Below, piece by piece: positions 17,511 to 25,732 of a stretch of 64,000 bases of DNA. Source of the stretch: Pedobacter ghigonis (GTDB lineage Bacteria; Bacteroidota; Bacteroidia; Sphingobacteriales; Sphingobacteriaceae). Below the pieces are notes generated by a model, which saw nothing but the letters and a program-made list of their open reading frames with translations, was not told the origin of the DNA and searched no databases. How positions within the stretch are numbered: the stretch's first letter is position 1; every line of letters begins with the position of its first letter. The position numbers and the translations under genes were made by a program. The stretch covers positions 1 to 64,000 of the forward strand of contig NZ_CAESCM010000021.1 of the NCBI RefSeq assembly GCF_903166585.1, written 5' to 3'.

Positions 17511-18507
17511 GGTTATAGTCTCCTTTCTCCAACTCCAGGTCGGTTACTACCGCAAGTTTTTCACTACCAGTTATCATATCAAACACCGTGTTTAAATTGG
17601 TCATTAGTTTTTCGATGGCGTAACTAATCTGCACAATAATCACCTCGGCGGCTACGAACTGGCCAAAAGTCATCTGTCGTTCTACAACGAAATAAGAGCC
17701 TAAAAGCAATAGGGCACCCATCAGTACGGTGCGCATAGCCACGGCGCTAACAAAAAACTTTTTCAATATGCCGAAATGATCGTTACGGGCCTGGATATAG
17801 TTGGCTGTGATCTTATCCGTTCGTTCGATAATCTCTTTGCGCTTAGCCGGACTTGAACGGTAGGTATCCAGATCAGAGGCAATATCTTCCAGATAGCCAA
17901 CAACCTCATATTTATAGCCCGATTCTTCAATGCTGGTACGTACACCCTGGCGATAATACAGCACCAGGATCAGGGCAATAACAATAAGCACAAAAGTGCC
18001 AAAAGCCATAAAAACAGGGTGATAGAAAGAAAGCAGTATTACACTGAAAAAGATCAGTACTGCTGCGGCAACAATATCAACCAGGAGTTTAGTAAGGCCT
18101 TTCTGAATGGTAAGGATATCGAAAAAACGATTGACAAGTTCTGTAGGGTTTTCGCCTTCGAGTGCTTTCTTTTTAATTCTTGGCAAACGGAAAGCAAATT
18201 CAAGTGCTGCCTTGGTAAAAATCTTTTGTTCCAGAAACTCAACCAGGGTTAGCTGGCCAATGAGCAGCAGGCCGCCCACCACAATGCCTACCAGAATTAC
18301 GGCAATAAGAATGTAGGTAGAGCTGTACATCGCCCCGTTGGATAACAGGTTGAAAACTGCGCTGGTACCGAGCGGAAGCGATAGGCCGATTAAGCCAATG
18401 AGTATAGCATAGATATATATATAATTGATGGTTTTACGCTCTAAATGGAGCATACGTACCAATCTTTGCCAGGGCGATGGTGCGCCGGCAACAGTATGAT
18501 TTTTCAT
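17503..18507 (-). CDS. ABC exporter transmembrane domain protein without ATPase domain
   Basis: 334 residues. It has the six-helix type I ABC exporter membrane domain: hydrophobic segments at about 29-50, 62-85, 140-160, 163-187, 247-270 and a weaker one near 280-300, with exporter-like stretches QKIFTKAALEFAFRLPRIKK and FGQFVAAEVIIVQISYAIEKL. The protein stops after GSEKLAVVTDLELEKGDYNHG, exactly where exporters normally pass through a linker into the nucleotide-binding domain. No Walker A, LSGGQ-like or Walker B motif follows in any frame before the HlyD gene, whose start overlaps the stop. Either the ATPase is encoded elsewhere, or this is a family that works without one. A simple recent truncation is unlikely because the overlap with hlyD is neat. 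Confidence 0.85.
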   Translation of the reverse strand: MKNHTVAGAPSPWQRLVRMLHLERKTINYIYIYAILIGLIGLSLPLGTSAVFNLLSNGAMYSSTYILIAVILVGIVVGGLLLIGQLTLVEFLEQKIFTKAALEFAFRLPRIKKKALEGENPTELVNRFFDILTIQKGLTKLLVDIVAAAVLIFFSVILLSFYHPVFMAFGTFVLIVIALILVLYYRQGVRTSIEESGYKYEVVGYLEDIASDLDTYRSSPAKRKEIIERTDKITANYIQARNDHFGILKKFFVSAVAMRTVLMGALLLLGSYFVVERQMTFGQFVAAEVIIVQISYAIEKLMTNLNTVFDMITGSEKLAVVTDLELEKGDYNHG

Positions 18508-18665
18508 TTTTTAATTTTTAAATTCAGGCACAAAACCGGTGCAGGGCAACAGCAATGAGCCTGGGGATAAACTTGAACTAGATTTTTGTAGGAATTAACT
18601 AAGCACTGTACCTGCTAAAAGAGGTTTAAGTACCTTAACATTTTGGAATAACAGCTTATCGAAGG

Positions 18666-19004
18666 TTAAGCAGTTAAGTCGGGAGGCGGTGTTGGTACAT
18701 TTTTGGCCGGCGAACTGCAGAGGCGTGGGCCGTACAGATATTGATTAAGCGCAGGGCAATCGGCAGGTGCTGGGTTTAAGCCAGCCAGATCCGACGATTC
18801 GTAAAGCATCAGTTTCTTCTTTAGTTTTTCGAAAGATTCTTCTTCTTTAGCCTTATTTTCTTCACTGCTTTTTTCAATGGCGTAGGCATAATCGGTAGAT
18901 AACAATATGGTTATTGCACTGGTAAAGAATTTAGTGGCAAACAGGACCAATACCATAATGCCAAAAATCTTTTTTAGTAAATTTTTTCTTAATAACCTCA
19001 TCAT
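18666..19004 (-). CDS. small membrane-anchored or exported protein, unknown
   Basis: About 112 residues from ATG 19004 (a second ATG follows at once; the frame is open up to 19034, but a promoter box at 19012-19019 excludes that). A basic start (RLLRKNLLKK) leads into a TM or uncleaved signal segment (IFGIMVLVLFATKFFTSAITILL). A Glu/Lys-rich helix follows (EKSSEENKAKEEESFEKLKKKL). The tail is rich in Pro, with two cysteines (DCPALNQYLYGPRLC) and PTPPPDL at the end. Not recognised. It lies 158 bases upstream of the ATPase-less exporter operon on the same strand, so a functional link is possible but unproven. Confidence 0.6.
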   Translation of the reverse strand: MMRLLRKNLLKKIFGIMVLVLFATKFFTSAITILLSTDYAYAIEKSSEENKAKEEESFEKLKKKLMLYESSDLAGLNPAPADCPALNQYLYGPRLCSSPAKNVPTPPPDLTA

Positions 19005-19011
19005 CTGATCA

Positions 19012-19040
19012 CAAATATAGGGTCGTGAAGGCATCTGAAA
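19012..19040 (-). promoter_or_regulatory. promoter of the small protein gene
   Basis: On the minus strand TATATTTG (19019 to 19012) is a perfect -7 box, with a weaker TTTC (19040 to 19037) 17 bases upstream. The expected RNA start is near 19006, only a few bases before ATG 19004/19001, so the mRNA would be nearly leaderless. Confidence 0.45.
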
Positions 19041-19248
19041 CCATTTAGAAACTGAAATTTGACACTTTTTTAAAAGCCTGACACAAATGTTATACTAGTA
19101 TTAGAACGAGATTAGAGAATGACAAATGGCTGATTTTTTGTACAAAATTATGTGCTGGCTTTAGTGAAAAAAGCAAAAGCGTCCATCAGTACACATAAGG
19201 GTTAGCTGTATACCAATGAACGCTATGGAGTGCGTTAATTAAGATGAG

Positions 19249-19932
19249 TTAGTTTGGAATAATTTCCAGTATTTGCATCAAATGATCAATTACGGCATTT
19301 GGATTCGCATTTTGCAACTGTTCTCTGGTATGTGCGCCTGTAGTAATGCCAATGCTGAGACTGCAGCCCGCATTTTGGCCTTCTTCTATGTCGATGCTCG
19401 AATCGCCAACTTTCATTACCGCGCTTCCGTCGGCAATTTCATATTGTTTCATCGCCAGTAAAATCATATCTGGTTCGGGTCTGTTCTGGCTAACTTCCGA
19501 AGCTGTAATTAGTGCATCAAAATCTTTGCCTGCTACCCATCCAAGCTTTTTTAATATGGCTTCGGCAGTAGGCCTGTCGTAACCGGTATTCAGAACGGTA
19601 ACGATATTCCTGTCCCTTAGTTTCTCAAAAATATCAGTGGCACCTGGCTGTGGTAAAATAGCCTCAACTTCGTAAGCCTGTTGCAACTGGTTAATAAATT
19701 TCCCGTAAATATCGGTCACAACTGCTTCGTCAAAGTCACCTCCATAGGTTTTAAGTACCGATCTGATCGCCTCTTTCTTCTCTTTCCCGGCAGCTACGGC
19801 CAGTACCTGATCCAGGTTGTAAGAAAAACCTGCCGCGTTAATAGCATTCATCAGGGTTTTATAAACTAGGTTATCTTCGTTTACTGTGGTGCCGGCCATG
19901 TCGAATACGACCATTTTAATTTCAGGGTGCAT
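19249..19932 (-). CDS. phosphonatase-like HAD-superfamily hydrolase
   Basis: 227 residues. HAD motif I is VVFDMAGTTVNED, with nucleophile Asp11 and the AGTTV form typical of the phosphonoacetaldehyde hydrolase group rather than the common DGTL. The helical cap contains GKEKKEAIR; a Lys here corresponds by eye to the Schiff-base Lys of PhnX, but this needs an alignment. Motif II is TVLNTGYDR, motif III includes KKLGW, and motif IV is MKVGDSSIDIEEGQNAGC. It faces a divergent dehydrogenase and an MFS carrier with phosphonate associations. Hydrolysis of a phosphonate- or phosphoester-type substrate is inferred; the exact substrate is open. Confidence 0.85.
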   Translation of the reverse strand: MHPEIKMVVFDMAGTTVNEDNLVYKTLMNAINAAGFSYNLDQVLAVAAGKEKKEAIRSVLKTYGGDFDEAVVTDIYGKFINQLQQAYEVEAILPQPGATDIFEKLRDRNIVTVLNTGYDRPTAEAILKKLGWVAGKDFDALITASEVSQNRPEPDMILLAMKQYEIADGSAVMKVGDSSIDIEEGQNAGCSLSIGITTGAHTREQLQNANPNAVIDHLMQILEIIPN

Positions 19933-20005
19933 TTGCTATTGTTAAATAGAGTTAATAAAATAGAATTAGTAAGCTTGTATAATCAATGTTGTTTATGTTG
20001 AGCTG

Positions 20006-20044
20006 CAAATATAAGTTAGTTAGTAATGCTAAACAAATGTTTAG
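20006..20044 (-). promoter_or_regulatory. promoter of the HAD gene with overlapping palindromic operator
   Basis: On the minus strand TTTG (20037 to 20034), a 20-base spacer and TATATTTG (20013 to 20006) make a near-perfect Bacteroidota promoter. The inverted repeat CTAAAC-AAAT-GTTTAG (20029-20044) covers the -33 box, so a bound repressor would block it. Confidence 0.65.
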
Positions 20045-20071
20045 TAAATATTAACATTTATGTTATCATTT

Positions 20072-20089
20072 GTTTACTTTTGCTAAACA
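20072..20089 (+). promoter_or_regulatory. -7 box and second operator copy for the dehydrogenase/MFS operon
   Basis: TACTTTTG (20075-20082) fits TAnnTTTG on the plus strand; the -33 region is weak (TTAA at 20051-20054). It is embedded in GTTTA-N7-TAAAC (20072-20088). TGCTAAACA at 20081-20089 repeats exactly the sequence at 20027-20035, 54 bases upstream. Both divergent promoters are therefore marked by the same half-site. Confidence 0.5.
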
Positions 20090-20216
20090 TTAAATGGTCA
20101 TTATTGCATTTACAATTATCGCTCACTCAAATAATACAAAATTATCAGGTGAGATGTAGTCGAAACTGCAGGATTTAAATTAGCAATGTTTATTGGCACA
20201 TCAACCAAAAATAGTT

Positions 20217-21281
20217 ATGAAAAAAGCAACACTTATTGTTTTCAAAGGAGCAGGCGAGGCTCTTGAAGAAATTAAAACAGATATTCCGGAGCTAAAACCT
20301 GGCGAAATTCTGATCAGGAACCAATATACCACCATTTGCGGAAGCGACCTGCATACTTATTGTGGGTTACGGCATGAAGCTGTTCCAACGGTTTTAGGAC
20401 ATGAAATTGTTGGTGAAATTGCAGGGTTTCATCCCGATCACAATAGGAAAGATTATTTAGGCAGTGCACTTGAAATTGGCGATAGGGTAACCTGGAGTAT
20501 TTTTGCTTCGGACGCTACATCGGAAAAGGCCAAAGCGGGTATGCCACAAAAAGCCGAAGGTTTGTTTAAATATGGTCATGCACAGGTTACCGCAACCGAT
20601 GCACTTCATGGTGGCCTTTCAACACACTGTGTATTAAAAAAAGGTACCACTGTACTCCAGATTAGCAAAGAAATTCCACTTAAAGTTGCGGCCACCATTA
20701 ATTGTGCCGTAGCAACAGTTGCAGGTGCGGTTCGCCTTTCGGGGAGCCTCAGTGGGAAAAAGGTTTTAATTTCTGGAGTGGGTTTACTGGGACTGGTATG
20801 TGCCGCCATGTGTAGTGCCGATGGAGCTAAGGAAATTCACGTGGCAGATTTAAATGAAGAACGCTTAAAGCTGGCTGAATTATTCGGGGCCAATGTTCGG
20901 CATTTGCTCAATCAAAACCCGGCGCTTCCGGCAGATATTGACGTGGCTTTTGATATGAGCGGCTCGCCCGATGCCATGGAAATGGGACTTAATGCATTAA
21001 CTGTTGGTGGAACCGCTGTTTGGATTGGTGCCGTATTTAAAACCCGTAGCGTAGCGGTTAATGCCGAGCAGGTGGTAAGAAAGCTAAATACCATTAAAGG
21101 ACTTCACAATTACAACTACGACGATTTTGTACAGGCTGTAAAGTTTATCGAAAACAATTATTCCAAATTTCCTTTCGAAGCACTGGTTTCGGCTGAATTT
21201 GCGTTAGCAGATGCGGCAACCGCCTTTAATTTTGCAGTAACAGATAAACCTATTCGTGTTGGTATTAACATAGCTCAGTAA
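20217..21281 (+). CDS. zinc-type dehydrogenase of the phosphonate-catabolism-associated group
   Basis: 354 residues from ATG 20217; the frame is open to a TTG at 20193. MDR fold: the N-terminal catalytic domain has the catalytic zinc ligand region TTICGSDLHTY and GHEIVGEI, and the Rossmann fold has GVGLLGLVCAAMCSADGA and VADLNEERL. The stretch VTWSIFASDATSEKAKAG, MPQKAEGLFKYGHAQ resembles the dehydrogenases found with phosphonate genes. However, the four cysteines of the structural zinc lobe are replaced (D, S, A and A by eye), so that zinc site is gone. It is followed 7 bases later by an MFS carrier. Substrate inferred only from context. Confidence 0.85.
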   Translation: MKKATLIVFKGAGEALEEIKTDIPELKPGEILIRNQYTTICGSDLHTYCGLRHEAVPTVLGHEIVGEIAGFHPDHNRKDYLGSALEIGDRVTWSIFASDATSEKAKAGMPQKAEGLFKYGHAQVTATDALHGGLSTHCVLKKGTTVLQISKEIPLKVAATINCAVATVAGAVRLSGSLSGKKVLISGVGLLGLVCAAMCSADGAKEIHVADLNEERLKLAELFGANVRHLLNQNPALPADIDVAFDMSGSPDAMEMGLNALTVGGTAVWIGAVFKTRSVAVNAEQVVRKLNTIKGLHNYNYDDFVQAVKFIENNYSKFPFEALVSAEFALADAATAFNFAVTDKPIRVGINIAQ

Positions 21282-21288
21282 TCAGATA

Positions 21289-22533
21289 ATGAATAAAAAT
21301 ACAGCGATAGGACAGAAGTGGAAGATGTTATTGGTAACCATGTTGTGTTACCTCTTCTTTTATACGGGCAGGCATAACTTTGGCTGGGCGGTAAAAGGAA
21401 TGGTTGCTTCGTTAAATATTCCCTATAGCACAATTGGCTGGATTAGCTTTTGTATGCTTATAGGCTATGCCATCGGGCAGTTTATTAATGGTAACCTTGC
21501 CGATAAGCTAAGTCCGAAACTGATGGTGGTAGCAGGGGCGTATCTTTCTATTATAACCAATATTGCCATCAGTTTTTCGAATACTGCAACAGTAATTATG
21601 GTATTGTGGGGGCTTAACGGCTTTTTTCAGTCGATGGCCTGGGCCCCTGGTGCAAAATTAATTAACAACTGGTGGGATGAGCATGAGCGGGGGAAAGCCT
21701 TTGGTTTTTACACTATGGCCGCAGGCTTATCTTCGGCAGTTACCTATTTAATCTCCATCATCCTGCTGCAACAGGGCATCGAATGGCGAATGCTTTTCAG
21801 GTTGCCGGTACTTTTGTTACTCGTTTCTGCCACCATCTTTCTAATTGTAGCCAAAGATAAGCCCGAAGCTAAAACAGACGAAGGTAAATCAACAACAGAT
21901 GCAGAACAAGCTGATTGGCTCGACCGCTATAAAGAAGCCTTCAGGAACAGGAAGTTTTTGTTTACCTCGCTGGCCTTTGGTTTTGAAAGTATGGCCCGTT
22001 ACGGACTTATTTTCTGGGTGCCGGTACATTTTCTGGGCAAAAACTGGAAAGATAACCCGGGGAATATCTGGGTAACCTTTTTACTCCCGATCGGCATGGG
22101 GATTGGTGCGTTGTGTTTTGGGGTCTTGTCTGATACGCTTTTTAAAGGAAACAGGTTAAAGGCAATTGTGGTAGGCATGGCAGCAAGTGCAGTATTATCG
22201 CTGCTCATTTTCTTCGTGCCCGCGCAAGAGCTTGTACTCAGTGGTATCCTCATGTTGTTGACTGGTTTTTTTGTTTATGGACCACAGGCCTGTTTCTGGC
22301 CACTAAGTCCCGATATGCTGGGCAATAAGCTAACGGGAACCGGTGTAGGTATTATGAACATGTGCGGCTACCTTTTTGCAGCCATAGGCGAACCGTTTTT
22401 GGGATATGTAATAGATGTTACCGGCGATAGCAACAATATTTTTATTGTAACTGCGTTGGCCTGCCTGCTGTCGGCTACCATTGCATTTTTTGTATCCCGG
22501 TCGGGTAAAAACCACAGTCTGTTGGTTGCCTGA
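21289..22533 (+). CDS. MFS transporter, organophosphate:phosphate antiporter-like
   Basis: 414 residues with 12 hydrophobic segments and a charged central loop (about 190-210, rich in Lys/Glu/Asp). The N-terminus CYLFFYTGRHNFGWAVKGM, with Tyr and Arg in helix 1, and the loop GNLADKLSPKLM are typical of the GlpT/UhpT-type OPA family. The start is 7 bases after the dehydrogenase stop, so the two are one transcript. Together with the HAD hydrolase, uptake of a phosphonate or a phosphorylated organic compound is the likely role. The direction and ligand are inferred. Confidence 0.88.
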   Translation: MNKNTAIGQKWKMLLVTMLCYLFFYTGRHNFGWAVKGMVASLNIPYSTIGWISFCMLIGYAIGQFINGNLADKLSPKLMVVAGAYLSIITNIAISFSNTATVIMVLWGLNGFFQSMAWAPGAKLINNWWDEHERGKAFGFYTMAAGLSSAVTYLISIILLQQGIEWRMLFRLPVLLLLVSATIFLIVAKDKPEAKTDEGKSTTDAEQADWLDRYKEAFRNRKFLFTSLAFGFESMARYGLIFWVPVHFLGKNWKDNPGNIWVTFLLPIGMGIGALCFGVLSDTLFKGNRLKAIVVGMAASAVLSLLIFFVPAQELVLSGILMLLTGFFVYGPQACFWPLSPDMLGNKLTGTGVGIMNMCGYLFAAIGEPFLGYVIDVTGDSNNIFIVTALACLLSATIAFFVSRSGKNHSLLVA

Positions 22534-22566
22534 TTTTATTAGTGCATTTTATTCGAGAGATGATTT

Positions 22567-22896
22567 ATGAGTTTAAAAGGAATAAATAAACGTACGGTTG
22601 CCAATCTGATCGGTCTGCTCGATCAGCTGGAAGAGCTCGACCGTTTATTAGGCACCAGCCCTGAAGCGTGTGACGAGGTAAAGGCATTTAAACAGGATTT
22701 GAATGAAGCCTATCGTCAATATGAACGCATGCTTAGCGAAATAGCCATGCATGTAAGTGTTTGCCAGGCGATCTACAATAAAATCAGGTTAAGGTTTATT
22801 CCAGAGAAACTGAAGGGCTTAAGGCGAACGGTTCCACAAGATAGTTACGAGTTTATTTTACTTAGGGAAAGCATCCGCAAGAGCCATTTGATATAG
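22567..22896 (+). CDS. small helical protein, unknown
   Basis: 109 residues, beginning 33 bases after the MFS gene on the same strand. It appears all-helical, with heptad-like leucines (LIGLLDQLEELDRLL) and a middle charged helix (DEVKAFKQDLNEAYRQYERML). Two cysteines occur at about residues 38 and 65. No TM segment, signal peptide or known motif is seen. It could be the last gene of the dehydrogenase/MFS transcript. Function unknown. Confidence 0.7.
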   Translation: MSLKGINKRTVANLIGLLDQLEELDRLLGTSPEACDEVKAFKQDLNEAYRQYERMLSEIAMHVSVCQAIYNKIRLRFIPEKLKGLRRTVPQDSYEFILLRESIRKSHLI

Positions 22897-23176
22897 GTTG
22901 TATTAGTTGTTTTTGCAGGGGGATGTAATAGGAAGAAATTTATTTTGCAGGCGCTTTTATATTTAATTTAAATTGCCTAGCTTCATATCAGCCACAAAAA
23001 AGGTATTCGGAGTATTAGAGATTTAATGCTTATAATCAGCGAATTAATTGAACGCAGAGCTGCTAAAAATTGGTTGCGTAGAAATGAGTAGGCGCTAATT
23101 TTTAGAAAAATGTTCTCTTTGTGGTTCGCTTATGCGATGCAAAACGTTTATTCCGAATTAACAATCCCATCCCTCC

Positions 23177-24556
23177 ATGAATTTTACTTACACCTGGACC
23201 ATCTCAAAGAAAATATTACTCATATTTTTGATCCTTACCATTATTTCTGCCGGGGCTGCTTTTTTCGCGCTCAATACCATCACGGGTAAACTGCGTAGTG
23301 TTTCTAAGCTGGCCACCAATATAGAGCACAGCCAATCGGAACCAGAACAGATTTTGTTGCTCATTCACCATGCAGAAGGCGATTTTCAGGAATCGATGCT
23401 CAATGCGGGCAGTAAAAAATATACTGCTTACAATACTAAAATATCGAAGGTATTTTTGATGATCGATACTTTGCTGAAAGCTCAGGCCGATACTTCTCAG
23501 CTTACTGCATTGCAAATCAAGAAGGTTAAATTCTGGTACAATAAGAAGTCTGCTTTATCCGATCAGCTTTATTCGTTAAAGCATAGTTTCGATTCCTTAT
23601 TAACCATATATGCAGATTATAGCAGGCAAACTGGCCAAGGTGTGCAGGGGGCAAGCGTAACCGAGCACAAGTTCGACAGGAATGTAAAAGTGAAAGTTGA
23701 TACTGTGCTGAAGGCTAAGCCAGTAGCCAAAAAAGGTTTCTTTAAACGGTTAAAAGATGCGATAGCCAATAAAAGCGAAGTGTCTACCGTCGAAATTACC
23801 AAGAAAGAAAGTACACAGACTGCCACTATAAGTAAGGAAAAAGAAACTGCCAGTAGCGACCGTAAAGCCTATTTAAACAAACTTAAGCTCCTGCAACGCG
23901 AAAATGAAAAACTGTTGGGGATGCAGAATGAGCTGATTGTACTCAATAGTCACATCAGTAATGAGCTGGAGAACATTATTAACAATGTAAAAGACATCAA
24001 TTACCAGATGATTGATGAATTTAAAGTGCTTGCACTTAAAAATTACCAGGAAACAACCGCATTGTTAAACAAGTTTTATCTGGCTGCGCTGGTTATTATT
24101 GTGGCTTTTGCAATCCTTCTGATTGTTTTTATCATCAGGCTAAACAAGGCCGAATTGTTATTGCGTGCCGAAAATGAAGAAGAGGTAAATAAAGCACAGC
24201 AAAAAATTGATGAGCTGGTTAAAAAGATCGAGTTGAATGAACAGGACCGTTCGCCGGTAAAAATGGAGGAGTTAAAGGAAATTGTGCAGCTTGCAGTTGA
24301 AAATAACCCTGCTTTCCTGGTTAAATTTAACGAGTTCGATACTGGTTTTAGCAAAAAACTGCTCGAAAAAGCACCTACAATGGTTGCAGCTGAAATAGAA
24401 TTCTGCGTTTTGCTACGCTTAAATTTCGAAACGAAAGAAATTGCCCGTTACACCAAAACCTCGGTACGATCGGTAGAAAGCCGTAAATACCGGATCAGGA
24501 AAAAACTGGATATTCCTTCAACTACCGATATCAATATCTGGATGAGCCAGATTTAG
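23177..24556 (+). CDS. membrane-bound LuxR-type transcriptional regulator
   Basis: 459 residues. TM1 lies at about 11-30 (ILLIFLILTIISAGAAFFAL) and TM2 at about 302-325 (LAALVIIVAFAILLIVFIIRL), enclosing a helical periplasmic sensor region of about 270 residues. A coiled coil follows (LLRAENEEEVNKAQQKIDELVKK). The C-terminus is a LuxR/GerE-like helix-turn-helix (EIEFCVLLRLNFETKEIARYTKTSVRSVESRKYRIRKKL; given here by its ends, about 410-450). Such one-component membrane regulators are common in Bacteroidota. There is no receiver domain and no kinase. The target is unknown, and it has its own 280-base upstream gap without other genes. Confidence 0.85.
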   Translation: MNFTYTWTISKKILLIFLILTIISAGAAFFALNTITGKLRSVSKLATNIEHSQSEPEQILLLIHHAEGDFQESMLNAGSKKYTAYNTKISKVFLMIDTLLKAQADTSQLTALQIKKVKFWYNKKSALSDQLYSLKHSFDSLLTIYADYSRQTGQGVQGASVTEHKFDRNVKVKVDTVLKAKPVAKKGFFKRLKDAIANKSEVSTVEITKKESTQTATISKEKETASSDRKAYLNKLKLLQRENEKLLGMQNELIVLNSHISNELENIINNVKDINYQMIDEFKVLALKNYQETTALLNKFYLAALVIIVAFAILLIVFIIRLNKAELLLRAENEEEVNKAQQKIDELVKKIELNEQDRSPVKMEELKEIVQLAVENNPAFLVKFNEFDTGFSKKLLEKAPTMVAAEIEFCVLLRLNFETKEIARYTKTSVRSVESRKYRIRKKLDIPSTTDINIWMSQI

Positions 24557-24593
24557 TATTTATTTAAGGTATTTTAGTTTTGTTGCGGAATTT

Positions 24594-24689
24594 CGTCATT
24601 GCGAGAAGGCTTTTCCAGCCGACGAAGCAATCTTACAACGATCGCTATTTAGCGAATGCATTAAGATTGCTTCGTTCCTCGCAATGACG
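24594..24689. repeat. dispersed intergenic inverted repeat (CGTCATTGCGAG type)
   Basis: Outer arms CGTCATTGCGAG (24594-24605) and CTCGCAATGACG (24678-24689) are perfectly complementary. Inner arms CGAAGCAATCTTA (24623-24635) and TAAGATTGCTTCG (24662-24674) are too, and a small CGCT-ATTT-AGCG hairpin (24643-24654) is the tip. It would form one long interrupted hairpin. Repeats with this arm sequence are widespread between genes in this group of bacteria; here it follows the LuxR-type gene. Confidence 0.8.
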
Positions 24690-24717
24690 AGACTTTTATG
24701 GGCTTCTGTCAATGCTA

Positions 24718-24775
24718 GCTTGTCGAAGGAGTGTCCAAATATTGCCTGAGTCGTTTCGACAGGCTCAACGTTACA
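24718..24775. repeat. short repeat fragment with TCGAC arms
   Basis: GCTTGTCGAAGG (from 24718) and CGTTTCGACAGGCTCAACGTTAC (24752-24774) look like two arms of another dispersed element; TGTCGAA and TTCGACA are complementary. It directly follows the larger inverted repeat and precedes the end of the EamA gene. Confidence 0.4.
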
Positions 24776-24835
24776 ACCTTGTAGAATCAGGCTAAGGTTT
24801 AGATACAGCCTCGTTAAATAACCAATTTACCTAAC

Positions 24836-25732
24836 TCAATGGCTTGCTGTTGTTAACTGGCTCCTTTTATTCTTATACCAAACACGGCACATTTGCAAGG
24901 CCAGTGAAGTTAGGATTAAAAACAGGCCGATGTAAAAACTGGCAGATAGTACCTTATTTTCTTTGTAAATAACAATGGCCAGTAAGATGGTGTAAAGCGG
25001 TTCGAGGTTAAAGGTTAAGCTTACCGTAAACGAAGAAATATGCTTTAGGGCATTGATGATTAACAGGTACATCAGCACGGTACACAGGATGGCTAAAACC
25101 AAAAGCCAACCAAAATCCTGTAACGAAGGTAATAGTGTTGTAGTTGGTGTAAAGTATAAGAATTCCGGCATAATGAGTGTTAAGGCCAAAACGCCACCCA
25201 GCATTTGGTACAGTATAATGGTTTCTCCTCGGTAATTGCCAGCCAATCGTTCGTTATAAACCGTATACAGCGCTGAAAATATGGATGATATAATGCCCAA
25301 TATAATGCCTGTTCTAAAGCTGATATCCATCCCGAATATTAAGGCAATGCCGCAAAGGGTAAGGCCGCTTAGCAGGAGTTCTTGTACAGAAAGTTTCTTT
25401 TTGTTTATGGCAGGCTCAAACAGGGCGTTAAAAAAACTGGTGAGTGCAAAACACACCACGCCAACCGATATATTTGAGTATTTAATACTGCCGTAAAAGA
25501 ATAACCAGTGGAAACCCAGGATAGCCCCGGCTGCTCCCATTTTAACTTTTTCAGATAAAGTTGTTTTTTGAAACTTGCCGCTAAGTGTTAAAACAATCAG
25601 GATAAAAATTGCCGAGAAGAATGTTCTGTACCAGCTGATTAAACCTTCATTTAATGTGATTAGGCGGCCAAATATGCCTGTAAAACCGGCAAGTACCAAT
25701 GCCAGGTGAAGCTGTATATATGCTTTTTTCAT
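24836..25732 (-). CDS. EamA/DMT-family transporter
   Basis: 298 residues with ten hydrophobic helices in two EamA repeats (about 5-135 and 145-280). Family-like stretches are AGFTGIFGRLITLNEGLISWYR and, in the second repeat, ALYTVYNERLAGNYRGETII and FNLEPLYTILLAIVIYKENKVL. The N-terminal helix starts at once (MKKAYIQLHLALVLAGFTG), so the start is well supported. The C-terminus is basic and short. Metabolite or amino-acid export is typical for this family; the substrate cannot be told. Single gene flanked by repeat-rich gaps. Confidence 0.88.
   Translation of the reverse strand: MKKAYIQLHLALVLAGFTGIFGRLITLNEGLISWYRTFFSAIFILIVLTLSGKFQKTTLSEKVKMGAAGAILGFHWLFFYGSIKYSNISVGVVCFALTSFFNALFEPAINKKKLSVQELLLSGLTLCGIALIFGMDISFRTGIILGIISSIFSALYTVYNERLAGNYRGETIILYQMLGGVLALTLIMPEFLYFTPTTTLLPSLQDFGWLLVLAILCTVLMYLLIINALKHISSFTVSLTFNLEPLYTILLAIVIYKENKVLSASFYIGLFLILTSLALQMCRVWYKNKRSQLTTASH

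Noticed and set aside
17187-17627. Open frame of 146 codons on the plus strand
   Set aside because: Covers the overlap of HlyD and ABC genes in the opposite direction; no start signal and no family pattern.
23130-23150. AAAACGTTTAT upstream of the LuxR-type gene as a fourth LacI-type site
   Set aside because: Lacks the CAAACGTTTG palindrome and the GCGyT extension shared by the three accepted sites.
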